Assembly: GCA_024235715.1 (NCBI GenBank)
Contig: JACKLW010000011.1
Span: 62,001 to 126,000, forward strand
Reading direction: 5' to 3'
Length of the DNA: 64,000 bases
Source of the DNA: Accumulibacter sp.
GTDB lineage: Bacteria > Pseudomonadota > Gammaproteobacteria > Burkholderiales > Rhodocyclaceae
In this document: in pieces, positions 52,804 through 64,000 of the stretch
Numbering within the stretch: the stretch's first letter is position 1
How the letters are laid out: each line of letters begins with the position of its first letter
Position numbers and translations under genes: made by a program
Notes under the pieces: model-generated
The model's database searches: none
What the model saw: only the letters and a program-made list of their open reading frames with translations
What the model was told of the DNA's origin: nothing

Positions 52804-54342
52804 ATGCAGTTGAATCCTTCAGAAATCAGCGAACTGATCAAGAGCAAGATCGAGAATCTTGCGATCAGCGCCGATCTGCGCACCCAGGGCACCGTCGTTT
52901 CGGTGACCGACGGCATCTGCCGCATCTACGGCCTGACCGACGTCATGCAGGGAGAAATGCTCGAGTTTCCGGGCAATACCTTCGGCATGGCTTTGAACCT
53001 CGACCGCGACTCGGTTGGCGCGGTGGTTCTCGGTGAATACGACCAGATCAGTGAGGGTGACACGGTCAAGACCACCGGTCGCATCCTCGAAGTTCCAGTC
53101 GGTCCCGAACTCCTCGGTCGCGTGGTGAACTCGCTGGGTCAGCCGATCGACGGCAAGGGCCCGATCAACAACAAGCTGACCGACAAGATCGAGAAAGTGG
53201 CACCCGGCGTGATCTGGCGTAAATCGGTCTCGCAGCCGGTGCAGACCGGCCTGAAGTCGATCGATGCGATGGTGCCGATCGGTCGCGGCCAGCGCGAACT
53301 GATCATTGGTGACCGGCAAACCGGCAAGACCGCGGTGGCGATCGACACGATCATCAACCAGAAAGGGCAGGACCTGATCTGTATCTACGTTGCCGTCGGC
53401 CAGAAGGCCTCGACCGTCGCCAACGTCGTTCGCAAGCTCGAAGAGAACGGCGCGATGGCGTACACCACGGTTGTCGCCGCCACCGCCTCCGAAACCGCCG
53501 CCCTGCAGTACATCGCACCGTACTCCGGTTGCACCATGGGCGAGTACTTCCGTGACCGCGGCCAGGATGCGCTGATCATTTACGACGACCTGACCAAGCA
53601 GGCCTGGGCATATCGCCAGGTATCGCTGTTGTTGCGCCGCCCGCCTGGACGTGAGGCCTACCCGGGCGATGTGTTCTACCTGCACTCGCGCCTCCTGGAG
53701 CGTGCGGCGCGCGTTTCCGAGGAATGGGTCGAGAAGTTCACCAATGGCGAAGTCACGGGCAAGACCGGGTCGCTTACCGCCTTGCCGATCATCGAGACGC
53801 AGGCGGGCGACGTTTCCGCCTTCGTTCCGACCAACGTCATCTCGATTACCGACGGGCAGATCTTCCTCGACACGGACCTCTTCAATGCGGGTGTCCGCCC
53901 GGCCATGGATGCCGGTATCTCGGTCTCGCGCGTCGGTGGCGCCGCCCAGACCAAGGTCGTCAAGAAGCTCGGCAGCCACGTTCGTCTTGCGCTGGCCCAG
54001 TATCGCGAACTTGCCGCTTTCTCGCAATTCGCCTCCGACCTCGACGAAGCGACCCGCAAACAGCTTGATCGTGGGCGTCTGGTGACCGAACTGATGAAGC
54101 AGCCCCAGTACTCGCCAATGTCGATTTCGCAAATGGCGGTCACCCTGCTGGCGGTGAACAAGGGCTTCTTCGACGATGTTGATGTCAAGGACGCGCTGGC
54201 GGTCGAGAAGCAGATGCAAGGTTTCATCGAGCAGAAACACGCCGACCTCATCAGCAAGATCGAAACAAGCAAAGATCTCGACGCCGACGCTGAGCAGAAG
54301 CTCACCAAGGCGATTGAGGAGTTCAAGGCCACATTGGCCTGA
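52804..54342 (+). CDS. atpA: ATP synthase F1 subunit alpha
   Basis: 512 residues. Nucleotide site [31 protein letters not shown] and the signature [18 protein letters not shown] 52804 ([13 protein letters not shown]) after AGGAGA. Confidence 0.98.
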   Translation: MQLNPSEISELIKSKIENLAISADLRTQGTVVSVTDGICRIYGLTDVMQGEMLEFPGNTFGMALNLDRDSVGAVVLGEYDQISEGDTVKTTGRILEVPVGPELLGRVVNSLGQPIDGKGPINNKLTDKIEKVAPGVIWRKSVSQPVQTGLKSIDAMVPIGRGQRELIIGDRQTGKTAVAIDTIINQKGQDLICIYVAVGQKASTVANVVRKLEENGAMAYTTVVAATASETAALQYIAPYSGCTMGEYFRDRGQDALIIYDDLTKQAWAYRQVSLLLRRPPGREAYPGDVFYLHSRLLERAARVSEEWVEKFTNGEVTGKTGSLTALPIIETQAGDVSAFVPTNVISITDGQIFLDTDLFNAGVRPAMDAGISVSRVGGAAQTKVVKKLGSHVRLALAQYRELAAFSQFASDLDEATRKQLDRGRLVTELMKQPQYSPMSISQMAVTLLAVNKGFFDDVDVKDALAVEKQMQGFIEQKHADLISKIETSKDLDADAEQKLTKAIEEFKATLA

Positions 54343-54363
54343 TGATCGATCGAGGAGGTTGCC

Positions 54364-56672
<2,309 letters not shown>

Positions 56673-56742
56673 AGCGGGCCGGGAGAACGTCGTTTCCGCA
56701 CCGCCCTCAGGTGCGAAAACGACTCAGCAAGGGAAGAAGATC

Positions 56743-57165
56743 ATGTCACTCAGAGTACATGTCGACGTTGTCAGCGCGGAGGAGTTGATTTTTTCCGGCC
56801 AGACCGACTTCGCGGTGTTTCCAGGCGAGGCCGGCGAGCTAGGCATCTATCCGCGCCATACGCCGCTCCTGACACGCATCAAGCCGGGCACGGTGCGCCT
56901 CAAGATCCCGGATCGTGAAGAATACGAGCTGGTCTATGTGTCCGGCGGGATGCTGGAAGTGCAACCGGCCCTGATTACGGTCCTGGCGGACACGGCGGTT
57001 CGCGCGGCCGACCTCGATGAAGCGAAGGCGATTGAAGCGAAGCGCCGTGCGGAGGAAATGCTTCGCGATCATACGTCGGATGTTGGTCTGGCTGCGGCGG
57101 AAGCCGAACTGGCGCAGGCGGTTGCCCAATTGGCGGCCATCAAGAGGTTGCGCCCCCAGCGCTGA
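56743..57165 (+). CDS. atpC: ATP synthase F1 subunit epsilon
   Basis: 140 residues: beta-sandwich ([27 protein letters not shown]) and C-terminal helical hairpin (about 88-137). Last gene of the operon, 19 bases before the terminator stem. Confidence 0.97.
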   Translation: MSLRVHVDVVSAEELIFSGQTDFAVFPGEAGELGIYPRHTPLLTRIKPGTVRLKIPDREEYELVYVSGGMLEVQPALITVLADTAVRAADLDEAKAIEAKRRAEEMLRDHTSDVGLAAAEAELAQAVAQLAAIKRLRPQR

Positions 57166-57183
57166 AGCAGGAGACATCCCGAA

Positions 57184-57223
57184 GAAGGAAAACGGGCAGC
57201 GGCAAGGCTGCCCGTTTTCCTTC
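57184..57223. terminator. Bidirectional terminator between atpC and ubiJ
   Basis: Perfect 17-bp inverted repeat (57184-57200 and 57207-57223) with a 6-base loop. It has a GC-rich inner half and A/T-rich outer half (GAAGGAAAA / TTTTCCTTC), so it can stop both the atp operon and the converging ubiJ transcript. Confidence 0.93.
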
Positions 57224-57238
57224 CGGGAAACACATGTT

Positions 57239-57811
57239 CTAGCAGCGTTCGAGCCGGCTGAGTCGCTTCTCGACGCGCGCGAAATCGTCGCGCAGTGCGT
57301 CCACGCCGGTGCAGAATTTCTCGACCTCAAGGCGCGCTGCGACCGCGGCTGCCTCTTCCGTTAGATACTCTGCCAGCCCGGCGGCCAGATTCCTCGCTCC
57401 CTGAATTTGCCATTGCGCCGCTCCTTTTGCCAGGCGAACCGCTCGCCGCGCGATAATGTCGCCAAAGACCTGTGACAGATCGTGCTCGACATCCCAGTGC
57501 AAATTGCGGAAGACAAAGCCGAGGGTCTCGGCCAGCTCTGCCGAGCCAGAAATCGTCGCCCTTGAGAACAGGGATGGCCGATCAGTCAGCGCCCGCAGCA
57601 CGCTGTCCTTGGGTAGTCGTATGGAAACCGTTATGGGCACGGACGGCTCGGCGGCCTCGAGAAAACCAGACGGCGTGATCGCGACGGAAAGCGCCGCAGG
57701 ACCGCACTCCAGCCGGGCCGTCTGCCCGGCATGGCCGGCGAGTCGAGAGTGCGCCCAGTCCGCGCTCGCCAACAAATGGTTGACCAGCGCGAGCGGCGGA
57801 TGGCTCAGCAT
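57239..57811 (-). CDS. ubiJ: Ubiquinone biosynthesis accessory factor UbiJ (SCP2 domain)
   Basis: 190 residues. N-terminal SCP2 lipid-binding domain (about 10-110, NHLLASADWAHSRLAGHAGQ ... VFGDIIARRAVRLAKG) and a helical C-terminus ending in DALRDDFARVEKRLSRLE, a coiled coil. Binds ubiquinone intermediates in the Ubi complex. Follows the Tim44-like gene by 5 bases and ubiE; this context supports the name. Start ATG 57811. Confidence 0.88.
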   Translation of the reverse strand: MLSHPPLALVNHLLASADWAHSRLAGHAGQTARLECGPAALSVAITPSGFLEAAEPSVPITVSIRLPKDSVLRALTDRPSLFSRATISGSAELAETLGFVFRNLHWDVEHDLSQVFGDIIARRAVRLAKGAAQWQIQGARNLAAGLAEYLTEEAAAVAARLEVEKFCTGVDALRDDFARVEKRLSRLERC

Positions 57812-57816
57812 GCCAG

Positions 57817-58689
57817 TCAGGATACCTGCTGGATGCCTGCCACCACCCAACCGCGCGACCCGTCCGCAGGCTTGGACAGGTTCCAGATCTCGTCGAAGGG
57901 CTCGGCAGCTGCGCCGGCTTCCTCGCGGATCATGCCGCTCATGCGAACGCTCGCGACGTGCCGGTTGCCTTCGGTGGCCACTTCCAGGAGTTCGGCGTCA
58001 AGGGTCACCACGTCTGTCTGCTGGCTTGCCTGACCCCTTTCACCCATCTGCAGCTTGATCTCCGCGAACACCTCGGGACTGACGAACTCGCGAATATCCT
58101 CCATGTTCCCCGCATCATTGGCCGCCTGCAGACGGACAAAGTTCAGCTTTGCGACGCGCAGGAAACCCTCGGCGTCAAAGTCAGCGGGGATGCTGGCTGC
58201 CGGCTGCGCGGCCACAGCCCCCGCGCCGGGAAAACCTTGCCCAGGCGACAGGTCTTTCGGCGCATCCAATGGTGGCACCGGGCGCACGCCTGCGCCGCCC
58301 GCCGCCGCGTAACGCAAGGGTTCTGCAGCGGGCGAAGTCCCGGCCTTTCGCCGAAAGAGCAGCTTGAAGACGAAAACCGCGGCAAGTGCCAGCAAGGCGA
58401 TCATTACCAGATTGGCCATCCCCTCGCCGAGCCCGAAGTGCGAGAGCAGCGCCGCGATTCCCAGGCCGGCCGCGAGTCCCGCCAGGGGCCCCATCCAGTT
58501 GCGTTTCGGTGCGCCTGCGGCAGGCGCAGCCGGACTCGCCGGCGCGGCCGCTGACCTTTGCGGCGGCGGGGTTGCCTGGCGCTGCATGCCCATGGACCTG
58601 CCACCACCGAACCGTCTGGCCTCGGCATCATCGACCATCAGACCAAAGCTCAAGGCGCAGACCGCCAAAGCCACAAAAAATCTCTTCAC
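57817..58689 (-). CDS. Tim44-like domain membrane protein
   Basis: 290 residues. Signal-like N-terminus (RFFVALAVCALSFGLMV) is followed by an Arg/Gly/Pro/Ala-rich stretch (about 25-65). Two hydrophobic segments (PLAGLAAGLGIAALLSHFG, ANLVMIALLALAAVFVFKLLF) come next, then a soluble C-terminal Tim44-like domain (about 170-290, FLRVAKLNFVRLQAANDAG). GTG start at 58689 with GAGGAGACGG; ATG starts are absent. Sits between ubiE and ubiJ with 13 and 5 base gaps. Function unknown. Confidence 0.85.
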   Translation of the reverse strand: MKRFFVALAVCALSFGLMVDDAEARRFGGGRSMGMQRQATPPPQRSAAAPASPAAPAAGAPKRNWMGPLAGLAAGLGIAALLSHFGLGEGMANLVMIALLALAAVFVFKLLFRRKAGTSPAAEPLRYAAAGGAGVRPVPPLDAPKDLSPGQGFPGAGAVAAQPAASIPADFDAEGFLRVAKLNFVRLQAANDAGNMEDIREFVSPEVFAEIKLQMGERGQASQQTDVVTLDAELLEVATEGNRHVASVRMSGMIREEAGAAAEPFDEIWNLSKPADGSRGWVVAGIQQVS

Positions 58690-58702
58690 AACCGTCTCCT
58701 CG

Positions 58703-59443
58703 TCAGAACTTGAAACCCCGGTGCAGGGCGACCACGCCCAACGCCAGATTGAAATATTCGACACGCTCGAGTCCGGCCTGTTCCATCAAGCCCTTCAGTT
58801 CCTCCTGGTCCGGATGAACGCGGATCGACTCTGCCAGGTAGCGATAACTTGCCTCATCGTCGGTTATCATCCGACCCAGGCGCGGAATGACCTTGAACGA
58901 ATAGAAGTCATAGACCGGGGCGAGAGGTTTCCAGACCCGGGAGAATTCCAGCACCAGCAGGCGACCGCCCGGGCGCATTACGCGTTGCATCTCGGCCAGC
59001 GCCAGGTCCTTGTGCGTCATGTTGCGCAGGCCGAACGCAACCGTCACGCAGTCGAAATGATCGTCGGGGAAAGGCAGCTTCTCGGCATCGCACTGGGCGA
59101 CCCGAACCATCACGCCGCAGTCACAGAGTCGGTCCCGGCCGCGTGTCAGCATGGCATTGTTGATATCGGTCAGCCAGACCTGGCCCCCGTCCCCGAGCTT
59201 CCTGGCAAAGGCCAGCGCCAGGTCGCCCGTGCCTCCCGCCACGTCGAGTACCCGCGAACCCTCGCGGACGCCGCTCTTGGCAATGGTGAAGGACTTCCAC
59301 AGCCGGTGCAGGCCGCCCGACATGAGATCGTTCATCACATCGTAGCGCTGAGCCACCGAATCGAACACATCGGCTACGCGCTGCGCCTTGTCGCGCTCCG
59401 CGACTTGCTGGAAACCAAAATGGGTTGTGTCTCTGTCGTTCAT
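58703..59443 (-). CDS. ubiE: Ubiquinone/menaquinone C-methyltransferase UbiE
   Basis: SAM-dependent C-methylation of the quinone ring. 246 residues. Signature [20 protein letters not shown] motif [18 protein letters not shown], and [33 protein letters not shown]. Start ATG 59443. Head of ubiE-Tim44-ubiJ. Confidence 0.97.
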   Translation of the reverse strand: MNDRDTTHFGFQQVAERDKAQRVADVFDSVAQRYDVMNDLMSGGLHRLWKSFTIAKSGVREGSRVLDVAGGTGDLALAFARKLGDGGQVWLTDINNAMLTRGRDRLCDCGVMVRVAQCDAEKLPFPDDHFDCVTVAFGLRNMTHKDLALAEMQRVMRPGGRLLVLEFSRVWKPLAPVYDFYSFKVIPRLGRMITDDEASYRYLAESIRVHPDQEELKGLMEQAGLERVEYFNLALGVVALHRGFKF

Positions 59444-59475
59444 CGTCCTCGCTCACGCCCGAGAAGTCGCGGTGA

Positions 59476-59910
59476 TCAATGTTTGCTGCAGCCTCCACCA
59501 GCGGGCTTCGCCGGGGTGACGAGCGCAGGGGACGCGCCCGGATCGCGGCTGGCGCCCGCGGCAGCGAGACGTTCGAGGTAGCTCTGCCAGAGCTGATCGC
59601 GGCGGCTGCCGAGATTGTAGAGGACGTCCCAGGAGTAGAGGCCACTGTCGTGGCCGTCGGAGAAGACAGGCCGGATCGCGTAGTTGCCGACGGGCTCGAT
59701 GCGTTCTATGTCTACCTCACGCTTGCCGACCTGCAGTACTTCCTGCCCCGGGCCATGGCCCCTCGCTTCAGCGGAAGGCGTGAACACGCGCAGGAACTCG
59801 TAGCTCAGTTCGAAGCGTTCGCCGTCCGCAAAGCTCATTTCGAGAATACGGGATTTCTGGTGCAGTTTGATCTCGGTCGGGATCTTTGTCGTCTCGTCCA
59901 GGCCTGCCAT
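59476..59910 (-). CDS. DUF971 (gamma-butyrobetaine hydroxylase N-terminal-like) protein
   Basis: 144 residues. Zinc-ribbon/DUF971 features: PTEIKLHQKSRILEMSFADGERFELSYEFLRVF, RIEPVGNYAIRPVFSDGHDSGLYSWDVL. A Gly/Ala/Pro tail ends in GGGCSKH. The DUF971 protein next to ubiE is a conserved betaproteobacterial pair. ATG 59910 after AGAGGC. Function unknown. Confidence 0.88.
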   Translation of the reverse strand: MAGLDETTKIPTEIKLHQKSRILEMSFADGERFELSYEFLRVFTPSAEARGHGPGQEVLQVGKREVDIERIEPVGNYAIRPVFSDGHDSGLYSWDVLYNLGSRRDQLWQSYLERLAAAGASRDPGASPALVTPAKPAGGGCSKH

Positions 59911-60142
59911 GAATGCCTCTAAAAACAATCGGGCTGATCATGATAGCGCAAATCGGGCGACGGCGACCGTGGCGCGCGTCGGCAGGCCGTCGTGGGGCAG
60001 ACGGGGGCTCCTCCGCAGGAAGCGGTAGCGGGGCCGGAGGGCGGCTGGCGGATCGAGGAACAGCGGACGCAGGCGAACGCATGGCGTCTCTCTCCCGCCG
60101 TGCCGCGGGCGGCGCCGACCGTGTCCGGCCGCCAGTTTCCCG

Positions 60143-61753
60143 TCAGGTCACCGAGAAACTCACGCGGGCGAAATCGGGGCCGTCACCGAGCAGGCGGTCG
60201 AGTCTGACACGCCAGACCCCATCCACATAGACTTCCAGCAGGCGCCCTGAATGGAACCAGCCTTGTGGAATGACCAGGCTCTGTTCGCTAGCCATCGCCG
60301 GGACGGCGGGGAGCATGAAGGCGCGGCTATAGGGTTCGGAGTGCGCCGCCTCCTGAGCCAGCGGCCGTGCGGCGACTGCCTGTGGCTTGCCGGGCAATGC
60401 GGAGATCCCGGCAATCAGCCCACCTCCCTGTTCCTGCATCAACCACACCACCTGCGCCAGCAGGTGTGCGCTGCCGTCGTGCGGGCAAATCGACAGCAAC
60501 TGCTCGGGCGCTATCCGGCGGCCGGCCGTCGAACGCATCAAACGGAAGCCAGTAGCGCTCTGGTCGAGAACCTCCCATTCATCCACGGCAAAGCCGACCT
60601 GTGTCTGGCGAACGTCGAGTCGTTGCGTCGGGTCGAGCGTGTGGCGAAAGGCGAACAGCCTGTCGAACTCATCGCGCGAGTACACCCGTGCGCTCTCGGG
60701 CTGCGTGAACTCCTTGCCGGAAATGTAGTAATGCATGCCGGCAAATCCGGCGCACACTTTCGACTTCCCGGTCGTCACGTGGCGGCGGAACTGGCGGGTG
60801 GCGCGCAGCAATGCCCAAGGCCTCGCGAGCCGCGCGAGCAGGCGCTGGCATTGACTGGCCGTGCAGTCCTCGCCGAGGCCAAGCTGAGCGGGGCTGATCC
60901 TTTCCCGTAACTGCTGCCTGGTCTGGTTGATCTGCATTGCCAGCCGACCACTGTCGACGCGACGAACGTTTTCGGTCTGCAGGCAGTCGCGGGAGGCACA
61001 GAGCCCGGCATCCTTCATCAGATCCACGACCGATGGAGGAAGAGGCTCGCCCGCTACGACAGAATGCACCGTGACCAGTGGCGACCAACTGTTTGCCCAC
61101 CGTCGAACCAGTCCGAGTTCGCGGACGTTGAGGCTGTACGGCCCGGCGAGTTCGCTGAGGAGCAGGCTGACGAATGCAGCCGTGCAGTGCGTGCTGCGGC
61201 CGAGTGGGTCGAGTGAATCGGGTACGGCGAGCGTTGCCACGCCCCATTCCTCAGCGCTGGCGTAGAAACCGTGCAGATCCAGCCACATGCCCCGCGGCAG
61301 TTCCCGCCGGGCGCGATGGTGCTCGATGACCGCCATCCCGGTGTAGTAGATGCAGCGGTGCAGGATCAAGGCCAGACGTTCTGCGGCGTCGCCATCGTCG
61401 TCCTGGGCGTTTTGCAACTGCGCGCAGTGCGCGTAGGCGTGCGACGCCTTGACCCAGGTGGCGACCACCTGCCGAAAAGCAGCGTCCTCGGTGTCCCCCA
61501 GCGGCAGTGCTTTGCTGGTGTACTGCCGCGCCAGCTCTTCCTCGATGAAGCACAGTGAAATCCGCGTCTGCTCGAGCAGTTGCAGGTATACGTCGCCGGC
61601 CGGGGGTGACTGCAGCAGGCAATCGAGAAAGTTGTTGATCTCGACCTGAGCCTGCTGCGCGTTGGCCAGCGGCAGACGCGAAAGGATCCTGAAGCCAGTT
61701 TGCAGGTCGGAAATCTTCATGGCAGTTGGCGCGGTGGAAAGAACTGCGTTCAT
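60143..61753 (-). CDS. Uncharacterised protein with possible PilZ-type c-di-GMP motifs
   Basis: 536 residues, no membrane segment or signal peptide. The first 300 residues are helical with conserved Trp and Cys positions. A PilZ-like pattern may lie in the C-terminal part: RxxxR at R378-R382 and DxSxxG at D397-S399-G402 (WEVLDQSATGFRLM). The 14-residue spacing is shorter than usual. A second RxxxR occurs at R320-R324. The start ATG overlaps the stop of the HIT gene (ATGA), so they are translated together. I do not recognise the family with certainty. Confidence 0.6.
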   Translation of the reverse strand: MNAVLSTAPTAMKISDLQTGFRILSRLPLANAQQAQVEINNFLDCLLQSPPAGDVYLQLLEQTRISLCFIEEELARQYTSKALPLGDTEDAAFRQVVATWVKASHAYAHCAQLQNAQDDDGDAAERLALILHRCIYYTGMAVIEHHRARRELPRGMWLDLHGFYASAEEWGVATLAVPDSLDPLGRSTHCTAAFVSLLLSELAGPYSLNVRELGLVRRWANSWSPLVTVHSVVAGEPLPPSVVDLMKDAGLCASRDCLQTENVRRVDSGRLAMQINQTRQQLRERISPAQLGLGEDCTASQCQRLLARLARPWALLRATRQFRRHVTTGKSKVCAGFAGMHYYISGKEFTQPESARVYSRDEFDRLFAFRHTLDPTQRLDVRQTQVGFAVDEWEVLDQSATGFRLMRSTAGRRIAPEQLLSICPHDGSAHLLAQVVWLMQEQGGGLIAGISALPGKPQAVAARPLAQEAAHSEPYSRAFMLPAVPAMASEQSLVIPQGWFHSGRLLEVYVDGVWRVRLDRLLGDGPDFARVSFSVT

Positions 61754-62217
61754 AACATTATCTCCTTGCTCACCGCCGTTCTGGTCTCGCTGGTGCGCAG
61801 GGCGGCAATGATCTCGTCGCCAAGTTGCCGCCCATTGACTGCACGGCGACGTTGAGCGCCCAGCCGCTGCGGCGTTGCCCAGATCGGCTGGGGAAAGTGT
61901 CTGTCGTCCCGCCAGCGCGGGATAAGGTGCCAGTGCACGTGCGGGGTCAGGTTCCCGAGACTGGCGAGATTGACCTTGTCCGGCTGGTAGAGGCAGCGCA
62001 CCGCGGTTTCCACCGCGAACACCACATTCATGAGCTGCATACGTTCCTTGTGCGGCAGGTCGGTCATCTCGCGCAGATGGCGGTGCAGGATCACCCGGCA
62101 GAATCCGGGATAGTCCGGATCAGCAACCATGACCACTCGGCAGATACCGTTCTCCCAGACCACTTCACCGCCCGGTGAGCCGCACAGCTCGCAATTGTCG
62201 AAACCGCCTTCACTCAC
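61750..62217 (-). CDS. HIT family nucleotide hydrolase/transferase
   Basis: 155 residues. The histidine-triad motif is LTPHVHWHLIPRW (HxHxH), with CELCGSPGGE at the N-terminus (a CxxC, possible zinc) and YPGFCRVILHRHLREMTDL before it. Expected to act on nucleoside phosphoramidates or dinucleotides. GTG start at 62217 follows AAGGAGTCAGGAA; longer upstream ORF sequence is unsupported. Upstream member of a two-gene unit with the 536-residue protein. Confidence 0.88.
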   Translation of the reverse strand: MSEGGFDNCELCGSPGGEVVWENGICRVVMVADPDYPGFCRVILHRHLREMTDLPHKERMQLMNVVFAVETAVRCLYQPDKVNLASLGNLTPHVHWHLIPRWRDDRHFPQPIWATPQRLGAQRRRAVNGRQLGDEIIAALRTSETRTAVSKEIML

Positions 62218-62627
62218 TTCCTGACTCCTTAATGACTCGCTGGCGTCAACGCGCCCTGTTGACCGAGACAATAGGCCCGTCAGGCGCTTGGCGTGAGGAA
62301 ATAGATCACAGAGCGTGTGACATGGCAGGGTGTTCTGTTCGATTGGCACGCCGTCATGCGCAGGAGACGCAGCAGCAAAGGAGGAGCCGGCCGGCGCACC
62401 GAGCGAAGTCTGTCCAGGGACGCGCCGGCGCCCCTGCGCCGGGTCTGCGCCGAGGGCGATGCAGGAGTCGGCAGCCTGCTGCCGTGCACAGCTTCCCGAC
62501 GGGCAGTCAGGAAATGTCGAACGTCGCGTCGTCGCCGGATGCGGCGGTCAGGTCGCCTTGGCGCATGGAAGCGAGAACGGCATCCGCTCGCCGGCAGCAC
62601 ATCGCGTGCGGTGGGCGATGTCGTGAG
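62218..62627. other. 410-bp non-coding gap with no recognised feature
   Basis: Between the CorC-like gene and the HIT gene, both leftward. It must contain the HIT promoter. A small inverted repeat TCACA-GAGCG-TGTGA (62306-62320) is the only structure noted. The right half is very GC-rich with overlapping spurious ORFs; I see no gene, RNA or repeat. Confidence 0.5.
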
Positions 62628-63902
62628 TTACAGGCGTTCGACGCGCACCTTGGTCACGGTACGCGCATCGGCTTCGATCACTGTGTAGCGGTAGCCGCGC
62701 TCTTCGACGGTATCGCCGACGAGCGGGATTTGTCGCAGGCGGTTGATGAGAAAGCCGGCGAGGGTATGCGCTTCGCCAACCGGCAGATTGAGTCGCAGCG
62801 AGTCGTTGAGTTCCGAGATCGGTGCCCGCCCGCCCACCAGGTGCCGGTCGTCGTTCTCCGACTCGATCACCACGCGCGGTGGCTTCATGTTGTCGAAGTC
62901 ATAGCCGGTGTCCACCGTGCCGACGACCTCTTCGAAGATATCTTCCATGGTCAGGATGCCGATCGCCGAGCCGAACTCGTCGACGACGATCGCCATGTGG
63001 TCGCTGCGTCCCCGCAGCAGCGGCAGGACCTGGTCAATGGTCTGCTTGGGCGAGAGATAGAGCGCCGGGCGAATGAAATCGCTGGCCGGGCGTTTGTCGA
63101 TATCCGGCAACAGCAAATCCCAGGTGGTCAGCGTCAGCACGCCGGTGACGTTGGTGATGTTGCCGCGGAAGACGGGCAGGCGATTGTAGCCATGCTCCCA
63201 GACGCGACGTACCGCTTCGTCGATACCCCGCCTCTCGTTGAAGCCGATGACCTCGGCCAATGGCGTCATTACCTCGCCGACGGTGGTATCGGCGAAGCGG
63301 AAGATGCGGCGAATGCGTTGCTTGTTGGTGGCACCCCCGCCGTCAGCCGGCGTTTCCGAGAGGTCGAGCAGCACGCGCAACTCGTCCTTGGTGATGAAGC
63401 CGCTCTGCCCCGAGGAAGCACCACCGAACAGGCGCGCGGCAAGCCGTGCAACGCGGCTGAAAACGAAGATCACCGGGTAGAAGACATACGAGAAGAAACG
63501 CAGTCCGTAAATGATCTTGGTGACGATCCAGTCAGATTTCTGCTGAAAAATGCTCTTTGGCACGATTTCGCCAAAAATCAGCAGGAACGGCGTAAATACC
63601 AGCACCGAAATCATGTCGCCCGACGGGCCGACGAGGTCGATGAAGAGCAGCGTGCCAATGGTGGTGATGGTAACCGTCGCGATATTGGTTCCGACCAGCG
63701 TCGTGCCCAGCATCACGTCGGGCGTGCGAAAAAGCTGCAGCACCAGCTTCGCTCCCGGGTCACCAAGTCGCGCCTGATGACGGAGGTGAATCTTGTCGGC
63801 ATTGACCATCGCCAGTTCGGAGCCCGAAAAGAAGCCCTTCAGTACCAGAAAGATCAGGATGACCACCAGGTGGAAGACCCAATCCATGGAGACCCATTCC
63901 AT
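62628..63902 (-). CDS. CNNM/CorC-HlyC family membrane protein (DUF21, CBS pair)
   Basis: 424 residues. An N-terminal DUF21 domain with three to four helices (VFHLVVILIFLVLKGFFSGSELAMVNADK ... IFGEIVPKSIFQQ) is followed by two CBS domains (VGEVMTPLAEVIGFNE ... YNRLPVF; DQVLPLLRGRSDHMAIVVDEFGSAIGILTMEDIFEEVVG). A C-terminal CorC/HlyC domain (ISELNDSLRLNLPVGEAHTLAGF) completes it. This is the family called hemolysin-like but related to Mg2+/Co2+ efflux. Start ATG 63902 (MEWVSMDWVF) with GAGGAG upstream, which is also the tail of the preceding gene. Confidence 0.92.
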   Translation of the reverse strand: MEWVSMDWVFHLVVILIFLVLKGFFSGSELAMVNADKIHLRHQARLGDPGAKLVLQLFRTPDVMLGTTLVGTNIATVTITTIGTLLFIDLVGPSGDMISVLVFTPFLLIFGEIVPKSIFQQKSDWIVTKIIYGLRFFSYVFYPVIFVFSRVARLAARLFGGASSGQSGFITKDELRVLLDLSETPADGGGATNKQRIRRIFRFADTTVGEVMTPLAEVIGFNERRGIDEAVRRVWEHGYNRLPVFRGNITNVTGVLTLTTWDLLLPDIDKRPASDFIRPALYLSPKQTIDQVLPLLRGRSDHMAIVVDEFGSAIGILTMEDIFEEVVGTVDTGYDFDNMKPPRVVIESENDDRHLVGGRAPISELNDSLRLNLPVGEAHTLAGFLINRLRQIPLVGDTVEERGYRYTVIEADARTVTKVRVERL

Positions 63903-63906
63903 TGCT

Positions 63907-64000
63907 CTACTCCTCGCCCAGCTTTTTCGAAGCAGCGGTTTGCCCTGTCGGCTTGTCGATCTGCTCTGGCAGTTCGCCACCGGCTTCGGGTTCCTCATCC
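63907..64000 (-). CDS. C-terminal end of an unidentified protein (partial)
   Basis: Last 30 codons of an open frame entering from the right edge and ending TAG at 63907-63909: an acidic/polar tail rich in Glu, Pro and Gly (EPEAGGELPEQ...ASKKLGEE). Four bases before the CorC-like ATG, so likely same operon. No family can be assigned from the tail. Confidence 0.5.
   Translation of the reverse strand, partial: DEEPEAGGELPEQIDKPTGQTAASKKLGEE

Noticed and set aside
62306-62320. TCACA-N5-TGTGA inverted repeat as a CRP/FNR site
   Set aside because: CRP sites read TGTGA-N6-TCACA, the opposite order and spacing; the arms are only 5 bases.

Overview
The window is a GC-rich, densely coded bacterial chromosome segment around the replication origin. 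It holds gyrB-dnaN-dnaA facing leftward and rpmH-rnpA-yidD-yidC-mnmE facing rightward, then mnmG-rsmG-parA-parB and a complete F-type ATP synthase operon. The gene set (ubiJ/ubiE, smg, DUF1840, DUF971, ntrYX next to trkAH, a six-gene Liv-type transporter region) and the protein sequences point to a betaproteobacterium. A Rhodocyclales-type genome (Accumulibacter/Dechloromonas/Azoarcus relatives) is my best guess; that is inference from memory of gene order, not a database result. I see no insertion sequence, prophage, CRISPR array or rRNA operon. Almost everything is chromosomal housekeeping, and I found no clearly new multi-gene system.

Left arm (1-30.5 kb). An rsmB-DUF4390-ntrY-ntrX-trkA-trkH block runs leftward and is cut by the window edge at trkH. 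Then come a cation-diffusion exporter overlapping a secreted S1/P1-type zinc nuclease, the protease HtpX, and fmt-def diverging from a LysM protein-dprA-smg-topoisomerase III run. An OxyR regulator, a pseudouridine synthase, DUF1840, thiC with a TPP riboswitch, tRNA-Glu and tRNA-Ala, a kinase-like protein and pyrF follow. gyrB-dnaN-dnaA come last, with no recF between dnaN and gyrB. Two parS-like palindromes lie at 10.30 kb (one mismatch) and 18.38 kb (perfect).

Origin. The 211-bp dnaA-dnaN spacer combines a very AT-rich segment with three DnaA-box-like repeats, while the dnaA-rpmH spacer has a single perfect DnaA box and a strong rpmH promoter. One or both form oriC.

Right arm (30.8-64 kb). 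The ribosomal protein L34/RNase P/membrane insertase/tRNA-modification cluster is followed by a Tam-like methyltransferase, a TauE/SafE exporter and a branched-chain amino acid-type ABC transporter whose second permease is fused to its first ATPase. A response regulator with a TPR-like repeat region and ahpC-ahpF point leftward. A near-complete OxyR operator sits upstream of ahpC, matching the OxyR gene 26 kb away. mnmG-rsmG-parAB-atpIBEFHAGDC end at a perfect 17-bp stem terminator. Beyond it lie ubiE-Tim44-like-ubiJ, a DUF971 protein, a HIT hydrolase translationally coupled to a possible PilZ-type protein, and a CorC/HlyC-type membrane protein.

Functionally the window joins replication initiation, chromosome segregation (ParAB with its sites), translation and RNA modification, energy generation, ubiquinone synthesis and peroxide defence. 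Gene starts were moved from the longest ORF to the codon with the best ribosome binding site and family N-terminus; where this is uncertain the entry says so.
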